Of a DNA stretch of 34,589 nucleotides, positions 24,782 through 34,153 are shown piece by piece. Every line of letters begins with the position of its first letter. The stretch's first letter is position 1. Origin of the DNA: Paludibacteraceae bacterium. GTDB lineage: Bacteria > Bacteroidota > Bacteroidia > Bacteroidales > Paludibacteraceae. The stretch lies in contig JAKSNS010000028.1 of the NCBI GenBank assembly GCA_024399545.1, forward strand, positions 1 to 34,589, given 5' to 3'. Position numbers and translations under genes: made by a program. The notes beneath the pieces were generated by a model that was not told the DNA's origin, ran no database searches, and was given only the letters and a program-made list of their open reading frames with translations.

Positions 24782-25936
24782 CTAAAACCTATTCTTAGGC
24801 AATCGTGTGAACACATTGATACACAAAGACGCCAAAGGCAGGTAAATGTCAAAAAACAAGGCGGAAAGCCAGAACTTCCTCTGTTTGTAAATAGCCGCCG
24901 TGGCATTGACAACCGAGAGCAATACTATAGACTTGAGCAGGTAGGCACCAGCCAAAACCTCTAAACCAACCAACATCCATTCAGGTCGCAAAAAAAGCAA
25001 AAGCACGATAGAAGCGATTGAAGACATATAATAGATAGCCCTAAAGACATGTTCGGTAAACAAAGAGAAAAGAGACGATGTACGGTAATCGCAAAGCGTA
25101 GATAACTGCATCTTCTTCATAAAACGCCACTCACGGTAAGACGGTTTATCGATGCAGATGGTATGCGCAGAACGTGTTGGTTCAGCTTTGGTATTCAGTC
25201 CATTGCCGTGACGGTTAACCATAAGGTCATCATCGCCGAACTCCTGGTGCAACAACCCTGCGAAACCGTCATTCTTGAAAAAAGTCGAGCGTAGGTAAGC
25301 CATATTCTTGCTTGTAGCGGAATAAGGATGCCCCATAACGGCAAAGCCAGTTGCACGCATAGTATTTGTTAATGTATCGTAAGCAATCATGTGTTGTAGG
25401 AAACCACTGTTATCCAACATCACGCAATTGCCCGTGACAAACTCGACACCCGTAACGAAATTGCGCACCATTGACTCAATCCAACGGTTGGAAAAAGGTC
25501 GCGCGGTGGGTTCTGTCAAAAGAAGAATGTCGCCCTTCGCAGCTTTTGCGCCAACGGTAATGGCAAGTTTGCGGTGCGAAACGATACGGCTTTTCTTTGG
25601 AATAGTGGTCATATAAAGATGTGGGTACGTCTCGCGGAGGCGGCGCACAACATCTTCGGTATTATCCCAAGAACCATCGTCAACAAGGATAACCTCATAA
25701 TCAGGATAGGTCTGTTCGAGAATAAGCGGAAGGTAGGATTCCAACTCTTCGTCAAGGTTTCGGGTGACAATAATGACGGAAACTTTGGGCCTTTCGGTGT
25801 TATATACAACACGCCCCTTACGTTCACGCCTACTTACCCTAAGAATGGCAGTATAGTGAACAAAGTAATGTATCAGTATGATTAACAGGGATAAAGCAGT
25901 AATGCCAAGTGTAATATTAAGAGGTGTAAAAGCCAT
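24782..25936 (-). CDS. Membrane family-2-type glycosyltransferase
   Basis: From the chosen start (Met at 25936) the protein has 384 residues: an N-terminal membrane anchor (LGITALSLLIILIHYFV), a GT-A catalytic domain (VSVIIVTRNLDEELESYL, then VILVDDGSWDN), and three or so C-terminal membrane segments. At the place where GT-2 enzymes usually have a metal-binding DxD the sequence is LLLTEPTARP, so the second Asp is not evident. It may be divergent or use another residue. The frame is open to 25996, but that Met lies upstream of the -7 box at 25973-25981, so 25936 is preferred. Sugar donor and acceptor are unknown. Confidence 0.85.
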   Translation of the reverse strand: MAFTPLNITLGITALSLLIILIHYFVHYTAILRVSRRERKGRVVYNTERPKVSVIIVTRNLDEELESYLPLILEQTYPDYEVILVDDGSWDNTEDVVRRLRETYPHLYMTTIPKKSRIVSHRKLAITVGAKAAKGDILLLTEPTARPFSNRWIESMVRNFVTGVEFVTGNCVMLDNSGFLQHMIAYDTLTNTMRATGFAVMGHPYSATSKNMAYLRSTFFKNDGFAGLLHQEFGDDDLMVNRHGNGLNTKAEPTRSAHTICIDKPSYREWRFMKKMQLSTLCDYRTSSLFSLFTEHVFRAIYYMSSIASIVLLLFLRPEWMLVGLEVLAGAYLLKSIVLLSVVNATAAIYKQRKFWLSALFFDIYLPLASLCINVFTRLPKNRF

Positions 25937-25972
25937 TTTGAAAGACAAAACTAAGCGTTGTGGAATTATGTT

Positions 25973-25981
25973 GCAAAGATA
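25973..25981 (-). promoter_or_regulatory. Bacteroidota -7 box for the glycosyltransferase-DUF349-panB genes
   Basis: Minus-strand TATCTTTGC matches TAnnTTTGC. The predicted start is near 25966, downstream of the 25996 Met, which excludes that Met as the start codon for this transcript. Confidence 0.6.
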
Positions 25982-26027
25982 CGAATTTTTTTTCATCGGA
26001 TAATGCTGAAATATGAAAATTATTTGC

Positions 26028-26036
26028 TAAATTTGC
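26028..26036 (+). promoter_or_regulatory. Bacteroidota -7 box for rho-def
   Basis: TAAATTTGC matches TAnnTTTGC. The predicted start is near 26042, leaving a leader of about 80 nt before rho. An out-of-frame ATG at 26047 opens a 53-codon frame overlapping the rho start. Confidence 0.6.
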
Positions 26037-26120
26037 AACGTTTTTAATGGAGAGCGTGGATAGCTCAGAAAATCTTGTAAATCAGTTTTTTCATTCATTT
26101 TATCTATTATTTTTTCATCT

Positions 26121-27347
26121 ATGTTCGACGAACAACAGTACTTTGATGCGCCATTCCCGCCGTTTGAGCCTATCCCTGAACAGGAAATGGAAGTGCCAAA
26201 AACGGTAACATCAAACTTTGAGAACAGGGAAGGCGTATTTGAACAAGTGGAAGGCCAGGCGTATGGCTTCTTAAGACTGCTGGAATACAACTTCCAGGCT
26301 TCAGACGATGACATTTACGTACCGGCTATTGAAGTGAAACGGTATAAGTTGAGGACTGGCGACTATGTGAAATGCCAGGTTGACACGATGACCAAAGGAA
26401 GGTATGTAGGTTGCGTACAAATCTATTCCATCAACTACAAAGACCCAGCGTTGGCACGTACAAGAGTGCCATTCGAGCGTCTTGTGCCAATTTTCCCGAA
26501 AGAGAAATTCAAACTCGTAGAAGACAAACCCAACGAACCTTTATCCGTTCGCCTAATAGACCTGTTCACCCCTATAGGTAAAGGTCAGCGAGGAATGATA
26601 GTGGCTCAGCCAAAGACAGGTAAGACCACGTTGCTCAAATCAATAGCGAACGCCATAATGAAACACCAGAGCGACATTTACATGATAATACTGCTCATAG
26701 ACGAACGCCCTGAAGAGGTGACGGATATGAAGCGGTCGGTGGAAAACGCGATGGTGATTTCCTCGACATTCGACGAGAGTGCGGAACACCATATAAAAGT
26801 GGCGAAAATGGTTTACGAACATGCGCGCAGGATGGTGGAAAGCGGTAACGACGTAGTAATACTGATGGACAGTATCACCAGATTGGCAAGGGCTTACAAC
26901 ACGGAAGAGCCATCATCTGGTAAGGTGTTGTCAGGTGGTGTTGACCCTAAGGCACTCCATAAACCAAAACAATTCTTCGGTGCTGCACGAAATATAGAAA
27001 ATGGTGGTTCGCTCACGATATTGGCAACTGCTCTTATCGAGACAGGTAGCAAAATGGACGACTTCATCTTTGAGGAATTCAAAGGTACTGGTAACATGGA
27101 ACTTCAGTTGAACCGTGCCGTGGCAAACCGCAGGACATTCCCTGCAATGGACCTTGTGGCATCGTCAACAAGAAAAGACGACCTGTTGCTTGACTCGTTT
27201 ACCTGCAACAGGATGTGGGGATTGCGAAGGATGCTAAGTTCAATGCCTATACCAGACGCTACAGAGTTGGTAATAAACAATATGGACGCATTCAAAACCA
27301 ATCAGGAATTCTTAGACAATATGAACAAAAACGGTTATTCGAAATGA
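26121..27347 (+). CDS. rho: Transcription termination factor Rho (short N-terminus)
   Basis: This 408-residue hexameric RNA-dependent ATPase/helicase carries a cold-shock-type RNA-binding domain at about 38-110 ([28 protein letters not shown]), Walker A PKTGKTTL (164-171), [10 protein letters not shown] (191-200), [14 protein letters not shown] and [18 protein letters not shown]. The N-terminus differs from E. coli Rho: residues 1-37 are acidic and Pro-rich ([16 protein letters not shown]), with no SAP-like Rho_N helix bundle, and it has no long disordered insertion of the kind reported for Bacteroides Rho. The start is placed by the -7 box 26028-26036. It overlaps def by ATGA, so the two are translationally coupled. 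Confidence 0.95.
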   Translation: MFDEQQYFDAPFPPFEPIPEQEMEVPKTVTSNFENREGVFEQVEGQAYGFLRLLEYNFQASDDDIYVPAIEVKRYKLRTGDYVKCQVDTMTKGRYVGCVQIYSINYKDPALARTRVPFERLVPIFPKEKFKLVEDKPNEPLSVRLIDLFTPIGKGQRGMIVAQPKTGKTTLLKSIANAIMKHQSDIYMIILLIDERPEEVTDMKRSVENAMVISSTFDESAEHHIKVAKMVYEHARRMVESGNDVVILMDSITRLARAYNTEEPSSGKVLSGGVDPKALHKPKQFFGAARNIENGGSLTILATALIETGSKMDDFIFEEFKGTGNMELQLNRAVANRRTFPAMDLVASSTRKDDLLLDSFTCNRMWGLRRMLSSMPIPDATELVINNMDAFKTNQEFLDNMNKNGYSK

Positions 27348-27889
27348 TACTGCCAATATACTTATATGGTCAGCCAGTGCTGAGAAAAGAGACTGAGGAT
27401 ATAGACAAAAACTACCCTGGACTCAATCAACTCATTGAAAACATGTTCCATACAATGGACCATGCGGAAGGCATAGGGCTTGCCGCACCTCAAGTAGGTC
27501 TGCCAATACGTCTTTTCGTCGTTGACGGTACTCTGCTTAAAGAGGATATGCCAGATATGATAGAAGGAAGGCATGTGTTCATAAACCCTGAAATAGTGGA
27601 GGAATCCGACGAAAAAGTCTCATACGAAGAGGGTTGCCTCAGCGTGCCAGGCGTGCATGAGAAAGTTTCACGCCCTGCGGAAATCACCATAACATACTTT
27701 GACGAAAACTGGGAGAAACATACAGACCACTTCACTGGGTTCTTCGCAAGAATGCTGCAACATGAATATGACCACCTTGAGGGACATGTATTCACCGACC
27801 ATATATCGTCAATCAGACGACAGATGATTTCGTTGAAACTCAATAAAATATCAAAAGGAAAGGCGTCTTGTGCGTACAAAACCAAATAA
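27344..27889 (+). CDS. def: Peptide deformylase
   Basis: The 181-residue cytosolic metal-dependent enzyme removes N-formyl from nascent proteins. Motifs: GIGLAAPQ (43-50), EGCLS (96-100) with the metal Cys98, and QHEYDH (139-144) with the two metal His and catalytic Glu. The frame is open to 27215, but that part lies inside rho; the Met at 27344 gives the conserved [14 protein letters not shown] beginning and overlaps the rho stop as ATGA. Pairing with rho implies coupled expression. Confidence 0.95.
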   Translation: MILPIYLYGQPVLRKETEDIDKNYPGLNQLIENMFHTMDHAEGIGLAAPQVGLPIRLFVVDGTLLKEDMPDMIEGRHVFINPEIVEESDEKVSYEEGCLSVPGVHEKVSRPAEITITYFDENWEKHTDHFTGFFARMLQHEYDHLEGHVFTDHISSIRRQMISLKLNKISKGKASCAYKTK

Positions 27890-27924
27890 TTTAGGAAAAA
27901 CGATTGATATTCGGAAAAAATGCG

Positions 27925-27933
27925 TACCTTTGC
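27925..27933 (+). promoter_or_regulatory. Bacteroidota promoter for glyA
   Basis: TACCTTTGC matches TAnnTTTGC, with TTGAT at about 27904 as a -33-like element. The predicted start near 27939 gives a leader of about 70 nt, A/T-rich with no riboswitch fold that I can identify. Confidence 0.65.
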
Positions 27934-28010
27934 AAACGGAACAACATTGTTAGCCGAATAATCACCGTAACATCGTAAGTAATTATCTTTTAATACAATA
28001 AATATATATT

Positions 28011-29291
28011 ATGGAAAGAGACAATCAAGTATTTGACCTGATTCAGAAGGAGCGTGAGCGCCAGATGAAGGGTATTGAGCTTATCGCTTCAGAGAACTTC
28101 GTGTCAGACGAGGTAATGGAGGCTATGGGTTCTGTCATGACCAACAAGTATGCCGAGGGTTATCCTGGCAAACGTTATTATGGTGGTTGCGAGGTAGTTG
28201 ACCAGACCGAGACTATCGCTATCGAGCGTCTGAAACAGTTGTTCGGCGCATGCTGGGCAAACGTTCAGCCACACAGCGGCGCACAGGCAAACATGGCTGT
28301 GTTCCTTGCTTGTATGAACGTGGGTGACACATTCCTCGGTTTGAACCTGTCACACGGTGGTCACCTCTCACATGGATCCCCTGTAAACATGTCAGGTATC
28401 AACTATAAGGCTTTGGAGTACAGCGTTAAAGAGTCTGACGGCCGTGTTGACTACGACCAGTTGGAGCGTGTGGCTCGTGAGAACAAGCCAAAACTCATCA
28501 TCGCTGGTGCTTCGGCTTACAGCCGCGAGTGGGATTACGCACGTATCCGCAAGGTTGCCGACGAGATTGGCGCAATCTTCATGGTTGATATGTCACACCC
28601 TGCAGGTCTCATCGCAGCAGGTTTGCTTGACAACCCTGTGAAATACGCACACATCGTAACCACAACTACCCACAAGACACTCCGTGGACCACGCGGCGGT
28701 GTGATTATGATGGGTCAGGACTTCCCTAACCCATGGGGCAAAAAGACTCCTAAGGGTGAGGTTAAGATGATGTCAGCATTGTTGGATTCTGCCGTATTCC
28801 CAGGTTGCCAGGGCGGTCCATTGGAGCATACAATCGCAGCTAAGGCTGTTGCTTTCGGCGAGGCTCTCAAACCAGAGTTCAAAGAGTATCAGAAGCAGGT
28901 TAAGAAAAACGCCGCTGCCCTTGCAGATGCTTTCATGGCAAAGGGTTACAAGATTGTCAGCGGTGGTACGGACAACCACTCTATGCTCGTTGACCTTCGC
29001 ACTAAGTTCCCTGAGTTGACAGGTAAGGTTGCAGAGAAGGCTCTCGTGGCAGCAGACATCACCACTAACAAAAACATGGTGCCATTCGACAGCCGTAGCC
29101 CATTCCAGACTTCAGGCCTTCGTTTCGGTACTCCTGCCATCACAACTCGTGGCGTGAAAGAGGACAAGATGGCGGTTATCGTTGACATGATTGACCGTGT
29201 ACTCTGTGACCCTGAGAACCAGGACGTAATCGCAGCAGTCCGCAAAGAGGTTAACGCAATGATGGCTCAGTATCCATTGTTTGCTTGGTAA
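28011..29291 (+). CDS. glyA: Serine hydroxymethyltransferase
   Basis: This 426-residue fold-type I PLP enzyme interconverts serine and glycine with THF, feeding one-carbon units. The PLP lysine is K222 in [14 protein letters not shown]. Other marks are IELIASENF (22-30), [14 protein letters not shown] (47-60), [10 protein letters not shown] and [10 protein letters not shown] (191-200, with the PLP-stacking Asp). Length is typical. It has its own promoter (27925-27933) and a strong hairpin just after the stop codon. Its products link to gcvT and panB elsewhere in the window. Confidence 0.97.
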   Translation: MERDNQVFDLIQKERERQMKGIELIASENFVSDEVMEAMGSVMTNKYAEGYPGKRYYGGCEVVDQTETIAIERLKQLFGACWANVQPHSGAQANMAVFLACMNVGDTFLGLNLSHGGHLSHGSPVNMSGINYKALEYSVKESDGRVDYDQLERVARENKPKLIIAGASAYSREWDYARIRKVADEIGAIFMVDMSHPAGLIAAGLLDNPVKYAHIVTTTTHKTLRGPRGGVIMMGQDFPNPWGKKTPKGEVKMMSALLDSAVFPGCQGGPLEHTIAAKAVAFGEALKPEFKEYQKQVKKNAAALADAFMAKGYKIVSGGTDNHSMLVDLRTKFPELTGKVAEKALVAADITTNKNMVPFDSRSPFQTSGLRFGTPAITTRGVKEDKMAVIVDMIDRVLCDPENQDVIAAVRKEVNAMMAQYPLFAW

Positions 29292-29300
29292 TATCATTAT

Positions 29301-29350
29301 ATGCAGGGGTTGTATGCCGTAAGAAAGGCGTATAGTCCCTGCATTTTTTT
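29301..29350 (+). terminator. Strong intrinsic terminator after glyA, abutting phoH
   Basis: ATGCAGGG (29301-29308) pairs with CCCTGCAT (29337-29344), with an inner helix TATGCC (29313-29318) with GGCGTA (29327-29332) and seven T at 29344-29350. The phoH start codon is at 29356, only 5 nt beyond the T-run. Confidence 0.88.
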
Positions 29351-29355
29351 AATAT

Positions 29356-30297
29356 ATGACAGAAAGAATATTCGAGATAGAGGAAGATGTTGACTTGAGG
29401 GTGCTGTATGGTGTCAACAACGTCAACATAAGGACTGTGAAAGACCTTGTGCCACAGGTGAATCTGGTGGCGAGAGGGAGAACTATAAAACTGAGCGGCG
29501 AGGAGAGGGATGTTGAGACTTTGGTGGAGAATTTGGAGACTTTGGTGGATATAGCGATGAAGACCAATGCGTTGGATGAAAGACAGGTGGTGGATGTGCT
29601 GAAGGGAAACGAGGTGATGGTGGAAAAGGTGGATAACGAGATTCTGCACGGTGTAGGTGGCAGGATAATAACCGCAAAGACGGAAAACCAGAGGGCGTTG
29701 GCAGAAGAGTATGAGAAAAACGACCTTCTCATTGCCGTAGGTCCGGCGGGTAGCGGTAAGACATATACAGCCATAGCATTGGCGGTGGGGGCATTGAAAA
29801 ACAAAGAGGTCAAAAAGATTATTTTGTCGCGGCCTGCCGTTGAGGCGGGGGAGAAACTGGGTTTTCTGCCTGGCGATATGAAAGACAAGATTGACCCTTA
29901 CCTACAGCCGTTGTACGATGCGTTAGAGGATATGATTCCGCAGGCGAAACTGGCGGAATATATGGAAAAGAAGACAATACAGATTGCACCGCTGGCATTC
30001 ATGAGGGGAAGGACGCTGAGCAATGCGGTGGTAATACTGGACGAGGCGCAGAACACAAGTGTTCCGCAAATAAAGATGTTCCTGACGAGATTGGGCTATG
30101 GGTCAAAGATGATTGTGACGGGGGACTTGACGCAGGTGGATTTGCCAAAGGAACAGAAATCGGGATTGAGAGATGCGGTGGAGGTTCTACGAGACGTGAA
30201 AGGGGTCTCGATTGTGGAGTTCAACCACAGGGACATAGTCAGACACCAACTTGTTACCCGAATTATTGAGGCATATAACAAGAGGGAAAAACAATGA
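29356..30297 (+). CDS. phoH: PhoH-family P-loop ATPase
   Basis: This 313-residue cytosolic protein has an N-terminal KH-like region (NIRTVKDLVPQVNLVARGRTI) and the PhoH ATPase core: Walker A GPAGSGKT (129-136), PAVEAGEKLGFLPGD, Walker B AVVILDEAQN, and VTGDLTQVDLP. Related proteins are implicated in RNA metabolism, but the exact role is not established. The ATG is 5 nt after a strong terminator, so either glyA read-through is controlled there or a promoter lies within glyA. gpsA starts 42 bp downstream; the gap has a small hairpin, GGCAT/ATGCC (30308-30322), without a T-run. Confidence 0.93.
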   Translation: MTERIFEIEEDVDLRVLYGVNNVNIRTVKDLVPQVNLVARGRTIKLSGEERDVETLVENLETLVDIAMKTNALDERQVVDVLKGNEVMVEKVDNEILHGVGGRIITAKTENQRALAEEYEKNDLLIAVGPAGSGKTYTAIALAVGALKNKEVKKIILSRPAVEAGEKLGFLPGDMKDKIDPYLQPLYDALEDMIPQAKLAEYMEKKTIQIAPLAFMRGRTLSNAVVILDEAQNTSVPQIKMFLTRLGYGSKMIVTGDLTQVDLPKEQKSGLRDAVEVLRDVKGVSIVEFNHRDIVRHQLVTRIIEAYNKREKQ

Positions 30298-30339
30298 TTT
30301 GAATTTTGGCATTTACGATGCCTGATTAACATATAATTA

Positions 30340-31335
30340 ATGAGAAAAGAGATACGATTGGCAGTAATGGGAGGTGGCAGTTTTGCAACAGCCATAGCCA
30401 AGATTGTAATGGAAAACGTGGAGCATATTACCTGGTATATGCGCCGTCAAGAACAGATAGACAAATTCAAGGCTGAGGGACGTAACCCTTCCTACCTTAG
30501 TTCCGTTGAATTTGAGGTGGATAGGATAACCTTTACCGACGACATCAACGAAGCAGTTGATATGAACGACGTGCTGTTCTTTGCCACACCTTCTCCATTC
30601 TTCAAATCACACTTGTCTAAACTGATGGTGGGGTTAGAGGATAAAATCATAGTGACAGCTATCAAGGGTATCGTGCCAGACGAGAACCTGCTGATTTCCG
30701 AGTATCTTGAGCAGATGTATAATGTACCTGCGGATCATATAGCGGCAATGTGCGGACCAAGCCATGCCGAGGAAATAGCATTGGGAAGAACCACATACTT
30801 GACGGTTGCATGCCCTGACAGGGAGGTCGGAAGGTTTGTCTCCTCGTTGATTGAAACCTCTTACCTTCATACTGTTACGTCGGATGACATAAATGGTGTT
30901 GAGTATTCGTCAGTGCTTAAAAACATATACGCCATTGCCGCAGGCATTGGTCATGGGTTGAGGTATGGGGATAATTTCCAAGCAGTGCTGATTAGCAACT
31001 CAATACAGGAATTGAACAGGTTCGCTAATGCCGTATATCCTGCCTATAGGAATGTCCAGGAATCAGTCTATCTTGGTGATTTGCTTGTTACAGCATACTC
31101 CAAATTCTCGCGTAACAGGACTTTCGGCACAATGATAGGCAAGGGGTACAGCGTCAAGACTGCTCAAATGGAGATGGAAATGATTGCCGAAGGTTACTAT
31201 GGCTCGAAATGTATCCATGAAATTAACGAGAAATACCATGTATATATGCCGATTATGGATGCAGTGTGGAATATCCTTTATGACCACCGTGATGCTGATA
31301 AAACTATGAAAGAATTGATTAACAAGTTGATGTGA
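30340..31335 (+). CDS. gpsA: Glycerol-3-phosphate dehydrogenase [NAD(P)+]
   Basis: The 331-residue cytosolic enzyme reduces dihydroxyacetone phosphate to sn-glycerol-3-phosphate, the phospholipid backbone. The Rossmann motif is GGGSFATAIA (11-20, corresponding to GxGxxG). FATPSPFF, then the substrate-site CGPSHAEEIALGR and VEYSSVLKNIYAIAAGI (with the catalytic Lys) are conserved; RNRTFGTMIGKG is the C-terminal signature. Length is normal. Genes run gpsA, pgi, acyltransferase, glycosyltransferase with gaps of 17 bp, 0 and an overlap. Confidence 0.96.
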   Translation: MRKEIRLAVMGGGSFATAIAKIVMENVEHITWYMRRQEQIDKFKAEGRNPSYLSSVEFEVDRITFTDDINEAVDMNDVLFFATPSPFFKSHLSKLMVGLEDKIIVTAIKGIVPDENLLISEYLEQMYNVPADHIAAMCGPSHAEEIALGRTTYLTVACPDREVGRFVSSLIETSYLHTVTSDDINGVEYSSVLKNIYAIAAGIGHGLRYGDNFQAVLISNSIQELNRFANAVYPAYRNVQESVYLGDLLVTAYSKFSRNRTFGTMIGKGYSVKTAQMEMEMIAEGYYGSKCIHEINEKYHVYMPIMDAVWNILYDHRDADKTMKELINKLM

Positions 31336-31352
31336 CATAAAAAAAGGTAATT

Positions 31353-32618
31353 ATGATACTTGACAATCAGAACATGGCACTTTTCGTCAGCGATGACGAA
31401 CTGAAAGAGGCGCAAGGCAAAGCTGTAGCTGCAATGCAGTCGCTTGTAGATGACTACAACAACAATGGGGATTGGCTTGGCTGGATGTCTATAGCAGCTG
31501 ACATCAGGCCGCAAATTGATGATATTGAGAAATGTGCGTCTAAACTGAGAAAAGATAGCGATGCCGTTATAATATGTGGGATTGGAGGCAGTTACCTTGG
31601 CGCATACGCAGTGATTACCGCTCTTCAAGGCTATTTCGATAAAAACAAGCCAGAGATTCTATTTGCGGGTAACAGCTTGTCACAAGATTATCTGATTGAC
31701 CTTTGCGACCATGTTGAGGGACGAAAATACAGTGTTGTATGTATCTCGAAATCAGGTACGACAATGGAAACAGCCATAGCATTCCGTGTGCTGAGGAACA
31801 AGATGGAGGATGAGTTGGGGATGGAATGGGCGAAAGAACACATTATTTGTATAACAGATGCGGAGAAAGGTGCGCTTCATGACATAGCAGCCATGAACGG
31901 TTATGCGACGTTTGAAGTTCCTAATAACATAGGGGGCAGATACTCAGTGCTTTCCGCTGTGGGATTATTGCCAATTGCCATAGCCGGGTTTGACATAAGA
32001 CAGTTGGTCGCAGGGGCATTTGATTTCTACCGTCCTCACCGTGGGGTAGAGCAGTGTGAACAGATTTTGAACTATGCTTCGATGAGGTGTCTGATGTCAC
32101 AAAAAGGCAAAAAAGTGGAGAATTTCGTATGCTTCGAGCCAAAACTGAAAGGATTTAGCGAATGGTGGAAGCAACTGTTTGGTGAAAGCGAGGGTAAAGA
32201 TGGTAAAGGGCTTTTCCCTACGAGCGTGACTTATACCACTGACCTTCATTCGCTTGGGCAATATGTTCAACAAGGTGACAGGATATTGTTTGAAACCGTG
32301 CTTTCCGTAGAAAAGGGCAATCGTGAGATTGAGGTGCCAAAAACCAAGGACAACATCGACAATATGAACAGGTATTCTTGGTACACCGTGGGGTATATAA
32401 ATAGCGTGGCAGAGAAGGGTACTGTGATGGCTCATGTGGCAGGAGGCGTGCCTACAATGCGTGTGGTTATTCCTAAAATAAATGAGTACCACCTTGGACA
32501 GCTGATCTATTTCTTTGAGTTGGCTTGTGCTGTCAGTTGCAAGATGACAGGTGTTAATCCTTTTGACCAACCAGGCGTTGAGGATTACAAGGCAAACATC
32601 CGTAAATTCCTGAAATAA
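31353..32618 (+). CDS. pgi: Glucose-6-phosphate isomerase
   Basis: This 421-residue cytosolic enzyme interconverts glucose-6-phosphate and fructose-6-phosphate. It is of the short bacterial type rather than the 550-residue form. Sugar-phosphate sites are visible as GIGGSYLGAYA and SKSGTTMETAIAF, followed by NNIGGRYSVLSAVGLLPIA, and a C-terminal EYHLGQLIYFFE. The lysine-containing tail is DYKANIRKFLK. It starts 17 bp after gpsA. The next open frame begins directly after its TAA. Confidence 0.95.
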   Translation: MILDNQNMALFVSDDELKEAQGKAVAAMQSLVDDYNNNGDWLGWMSIAADIRPQIDDIEKCASKLRKDSDAVIICGIGGSYLGAYAVITALQGYFDKNKPEILFAGNSLSQDYLIDLCDHVEGRKYSVVCISKSGTTMETAIAFRVLRNKMEDELGMEWAKEHIICITDAEKGALHDIAAMNGYATFEVPNNIGGRYSVLSAVGLLPIAIAGFDIRQLVAGAFDFYRPHRGVEQCEQILNYASMRCLMSQKGKKVENFVCFEPKLKGFSEWWKQLFGESEGKDGKGLFPTSVTYTTDLHSLGQYVQQGDRILFETVLSVEKGNREIEVPKTKDNIDNMNRYSWYTVGYINSVAEKGTVMAHVAGGVPTMRVVIPKINEYHLGQLIYFFELACAVSCKMTGVNPFDQPGVEDYKANIRKFLK

Positions 32619-33167
32619 TTGCAAGGTGACAACTGGTACATATTGAGCAGCAAGGTCAATGACCGTATAAGACATTTTTCCCAGAAATTCAGGCTCGGGC
32701 ATTTGGGAAAAAACTCGGTAATGAACCGTGGGGTTAAGATTATTGGTAACCCGAAAAGGGTATATTTGGATGACAATTTCAGGGTTTGGGAAAACGCGAT
32801 ACTATACACAGGCGACAAAGGAAAGATAATCGGAGGGAAAAACAGCCTTATAGGTGTCGATTGTTTCATAAATTCAGGAAATAATACAATAAAGATAGGT
32901 GACGGGGTGGCTGTCAGCAGCCATTGCAGGTTGATAGCATATTCGCACCACTACACGCGAGAGGATATACCAGTTATATTCACGGCAACTGAAGGGGATA
33001 TAACGATTGAGGATAACGTGCTGATAGGCAGCGGTGTCACTATTCTACCAGGAGTGACAATCGGTTATGGAGCGGTGGTGGCTGCTGGTGCTGTCGTGAC
33101 GCAAGACGTTCCACGAAGGGTAATAGTCGGAGGCATACCGGCAAAAATCATAAAAACGATAGAATAA
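32619..33167 (+). CDS. Hexapeptide-repeat (LbH) acyltransferase
   Basis: The protein has up to 182 residues and forms a left-handed beta-helix, seen as repeating isoleucine/valine hexapeptides (DGVAVSSHC, EDNVLIGSGVTILPGVTIGYG, VVAAGAVVTQDVP), ending in the typical GGIPAKIIKTIE. The candidate catalytic His is in YSHHYT. It is of the maltose/galactoside O-acetyltransferase-like kind and probably acts on a surface sugar together with the adjacent glycosyltransferase. No ATG precedes the fold; TTG at 32619, immediately after the pgi stop, is the only upstream initiator that keeps the full N-terminus, so the start is uncertain. It overlaps the next gene by one base (TAATG). Confidence 0.88.
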   Translation: MQGDNWYILSSKVNDRIRHFSQKFRLGHLGKNSVMNRGVKIIGNPKRVYLDDNFRVWENAILYTGDKGKIIGGKNSLIGVDCFINSGNNTIKIGDGVAVSSHCRLIAYSHHYTREDIPVIFTATEGDITIEDNVLIGSGVTILPGVTIGYGAVVAAGAVVTQDVPRRVIVGGIPAKIIKTIE

Positions 33168-34153
33168 TGGAAATTTCGGTTATAGTTCCTTTATATAATG
33201 CTGAAAAATACATTGAAGAGTGCTTGAACTCCCTTTTGGCTCAGACTATTATCGGTCATACTGAGGTGATTGTGGTTGATGACCATGGCGAAGACGGCAG
33301 TGTGGATATTGTAAAACGGATTATCGCCGAGCACCAATATGGTAAGCATATAAAACTGATATCTACAACCCAAAACGGTGGCGCATGGGCGGCGAGAAAC
33401 ATCGGGTTGGAGTTGGCGCGTGGGCAATATATAGGTTTCTGTGACGCTGACGACTGGGTTGAGCCGGATATGTATGAGAGACTTTACAGGGAGGCTGAGT
33501 CTCGTGAGGCGGATTGGGCTTACTGCCTGGGACAGAAGGATTACGAGGGTGGAGAGGAGAGCGAGGTGTTGGAACAGGAGATAGATGAGTCTTGCGTAAT
33601 GAAGGATGAGGTGAAGAAAAAGATGTTCGTCAACGGCATATCTTACTTTTGGACGGCAATATACAGCAGGACGTTCCTGAAAACCAACCATATCAGGTTC
33701 CCAGAGGGGAAATTTGCGGAGGATAGTTATTTTTGGTGGATGGCGGTGATGTACTCAAGACGCCTTGGCGTTGTCAACAGTGTGGGGTACCACTACAGGA
33801 TTCAGCCTGACAGCATATCGCAAAGGCCTGACGAACAGAAAGCCGAAATCAAGCAGATGATATACTCGAAATTGATTAAGTACTTCAAGGGTAAGGGTTT
33901 ATATCGCCTATATCAAAGAGAGTTGGATTGGCTGTATATCCGTAAGGGCTTCCTCGTACCATTGGAAATAGAGGCTGTGGCAAAAGAAAAACCTGATTTC
34001 AAGAGTATTTGGAAAAAACGCAGTGAGGACGAGGTCTCGTTGAACAACATCTATCTGATGCGTGACTTTGGTACATTTGTGAGGATATGGGCTTTCAGAC
34101 TGTTTCCGAATTTGATGATAAAGATACTGCGTAAAGAGTACGAAAAGAAGTAA
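33167..34153 (+). CDS. Family 2 glycosyltransferase
   Basis: This 328-residue GT-A enzyme has the nucleotide-sugar domain ISVIVPLYNAEKYIEECLNS at the N-terminus, VIVVDDHGEDGS (DD of the donor site), and the metal-binding DxD in FCDADDWVEPDMYE. The C-terminal half is charged and helical with no clear membrane span. It probably transfers a sugar to a polysaccharide or lipid; donor and acceptor are unknown. It overlaps the acyltransferase stop by one base, indicating translational coupling. The cluster may be the start of a surface-glycan locus continuing beyond the window. Confidence 0.92.
   Translation: MEISVIVPLYNAEKYIEECLNSLLAQTIIGHTEVIVVDDHGEDGSVDIVKRIIAEHQYGKHIKLISTTQNGGAWAARNIGLELARGQYIGFCDADDWVEPDMYERLYREAESREADWAYCLGQKDYEGGEESEVLEQEIDESCVMKDEVKKKMFVNGISYFWTAIYSRTFLKTNHIRFPEGKFAEDSYFWWMAVMYSRRLGVVNSVGYHYRIQPDSISQRPDEQKAEIKQMIYSKLIKYFKGKGLYRLYQRELDWLYIRKGFLVPLEIEAVAKEKPDFKSIWKKRSEDEVSLNNIYLMRDFGTFVRIWAFRLFPNLMIKILRKEYEKK

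Noticed and set aside
26045-26080. tRNA-like string GTGGATAGCTCAG before rho
   Set aside because: No acceptor, anticodon or T-arm pairing follows, and it lies within the rho leader.
26047-26208. 53-codon frame upstream of and overlapping rho
   Set aside because: It is out of frame, lacks protein-like features, and its start context is not distinctive. It is kept only as a possible regulatory upstream frame, not as a gene.
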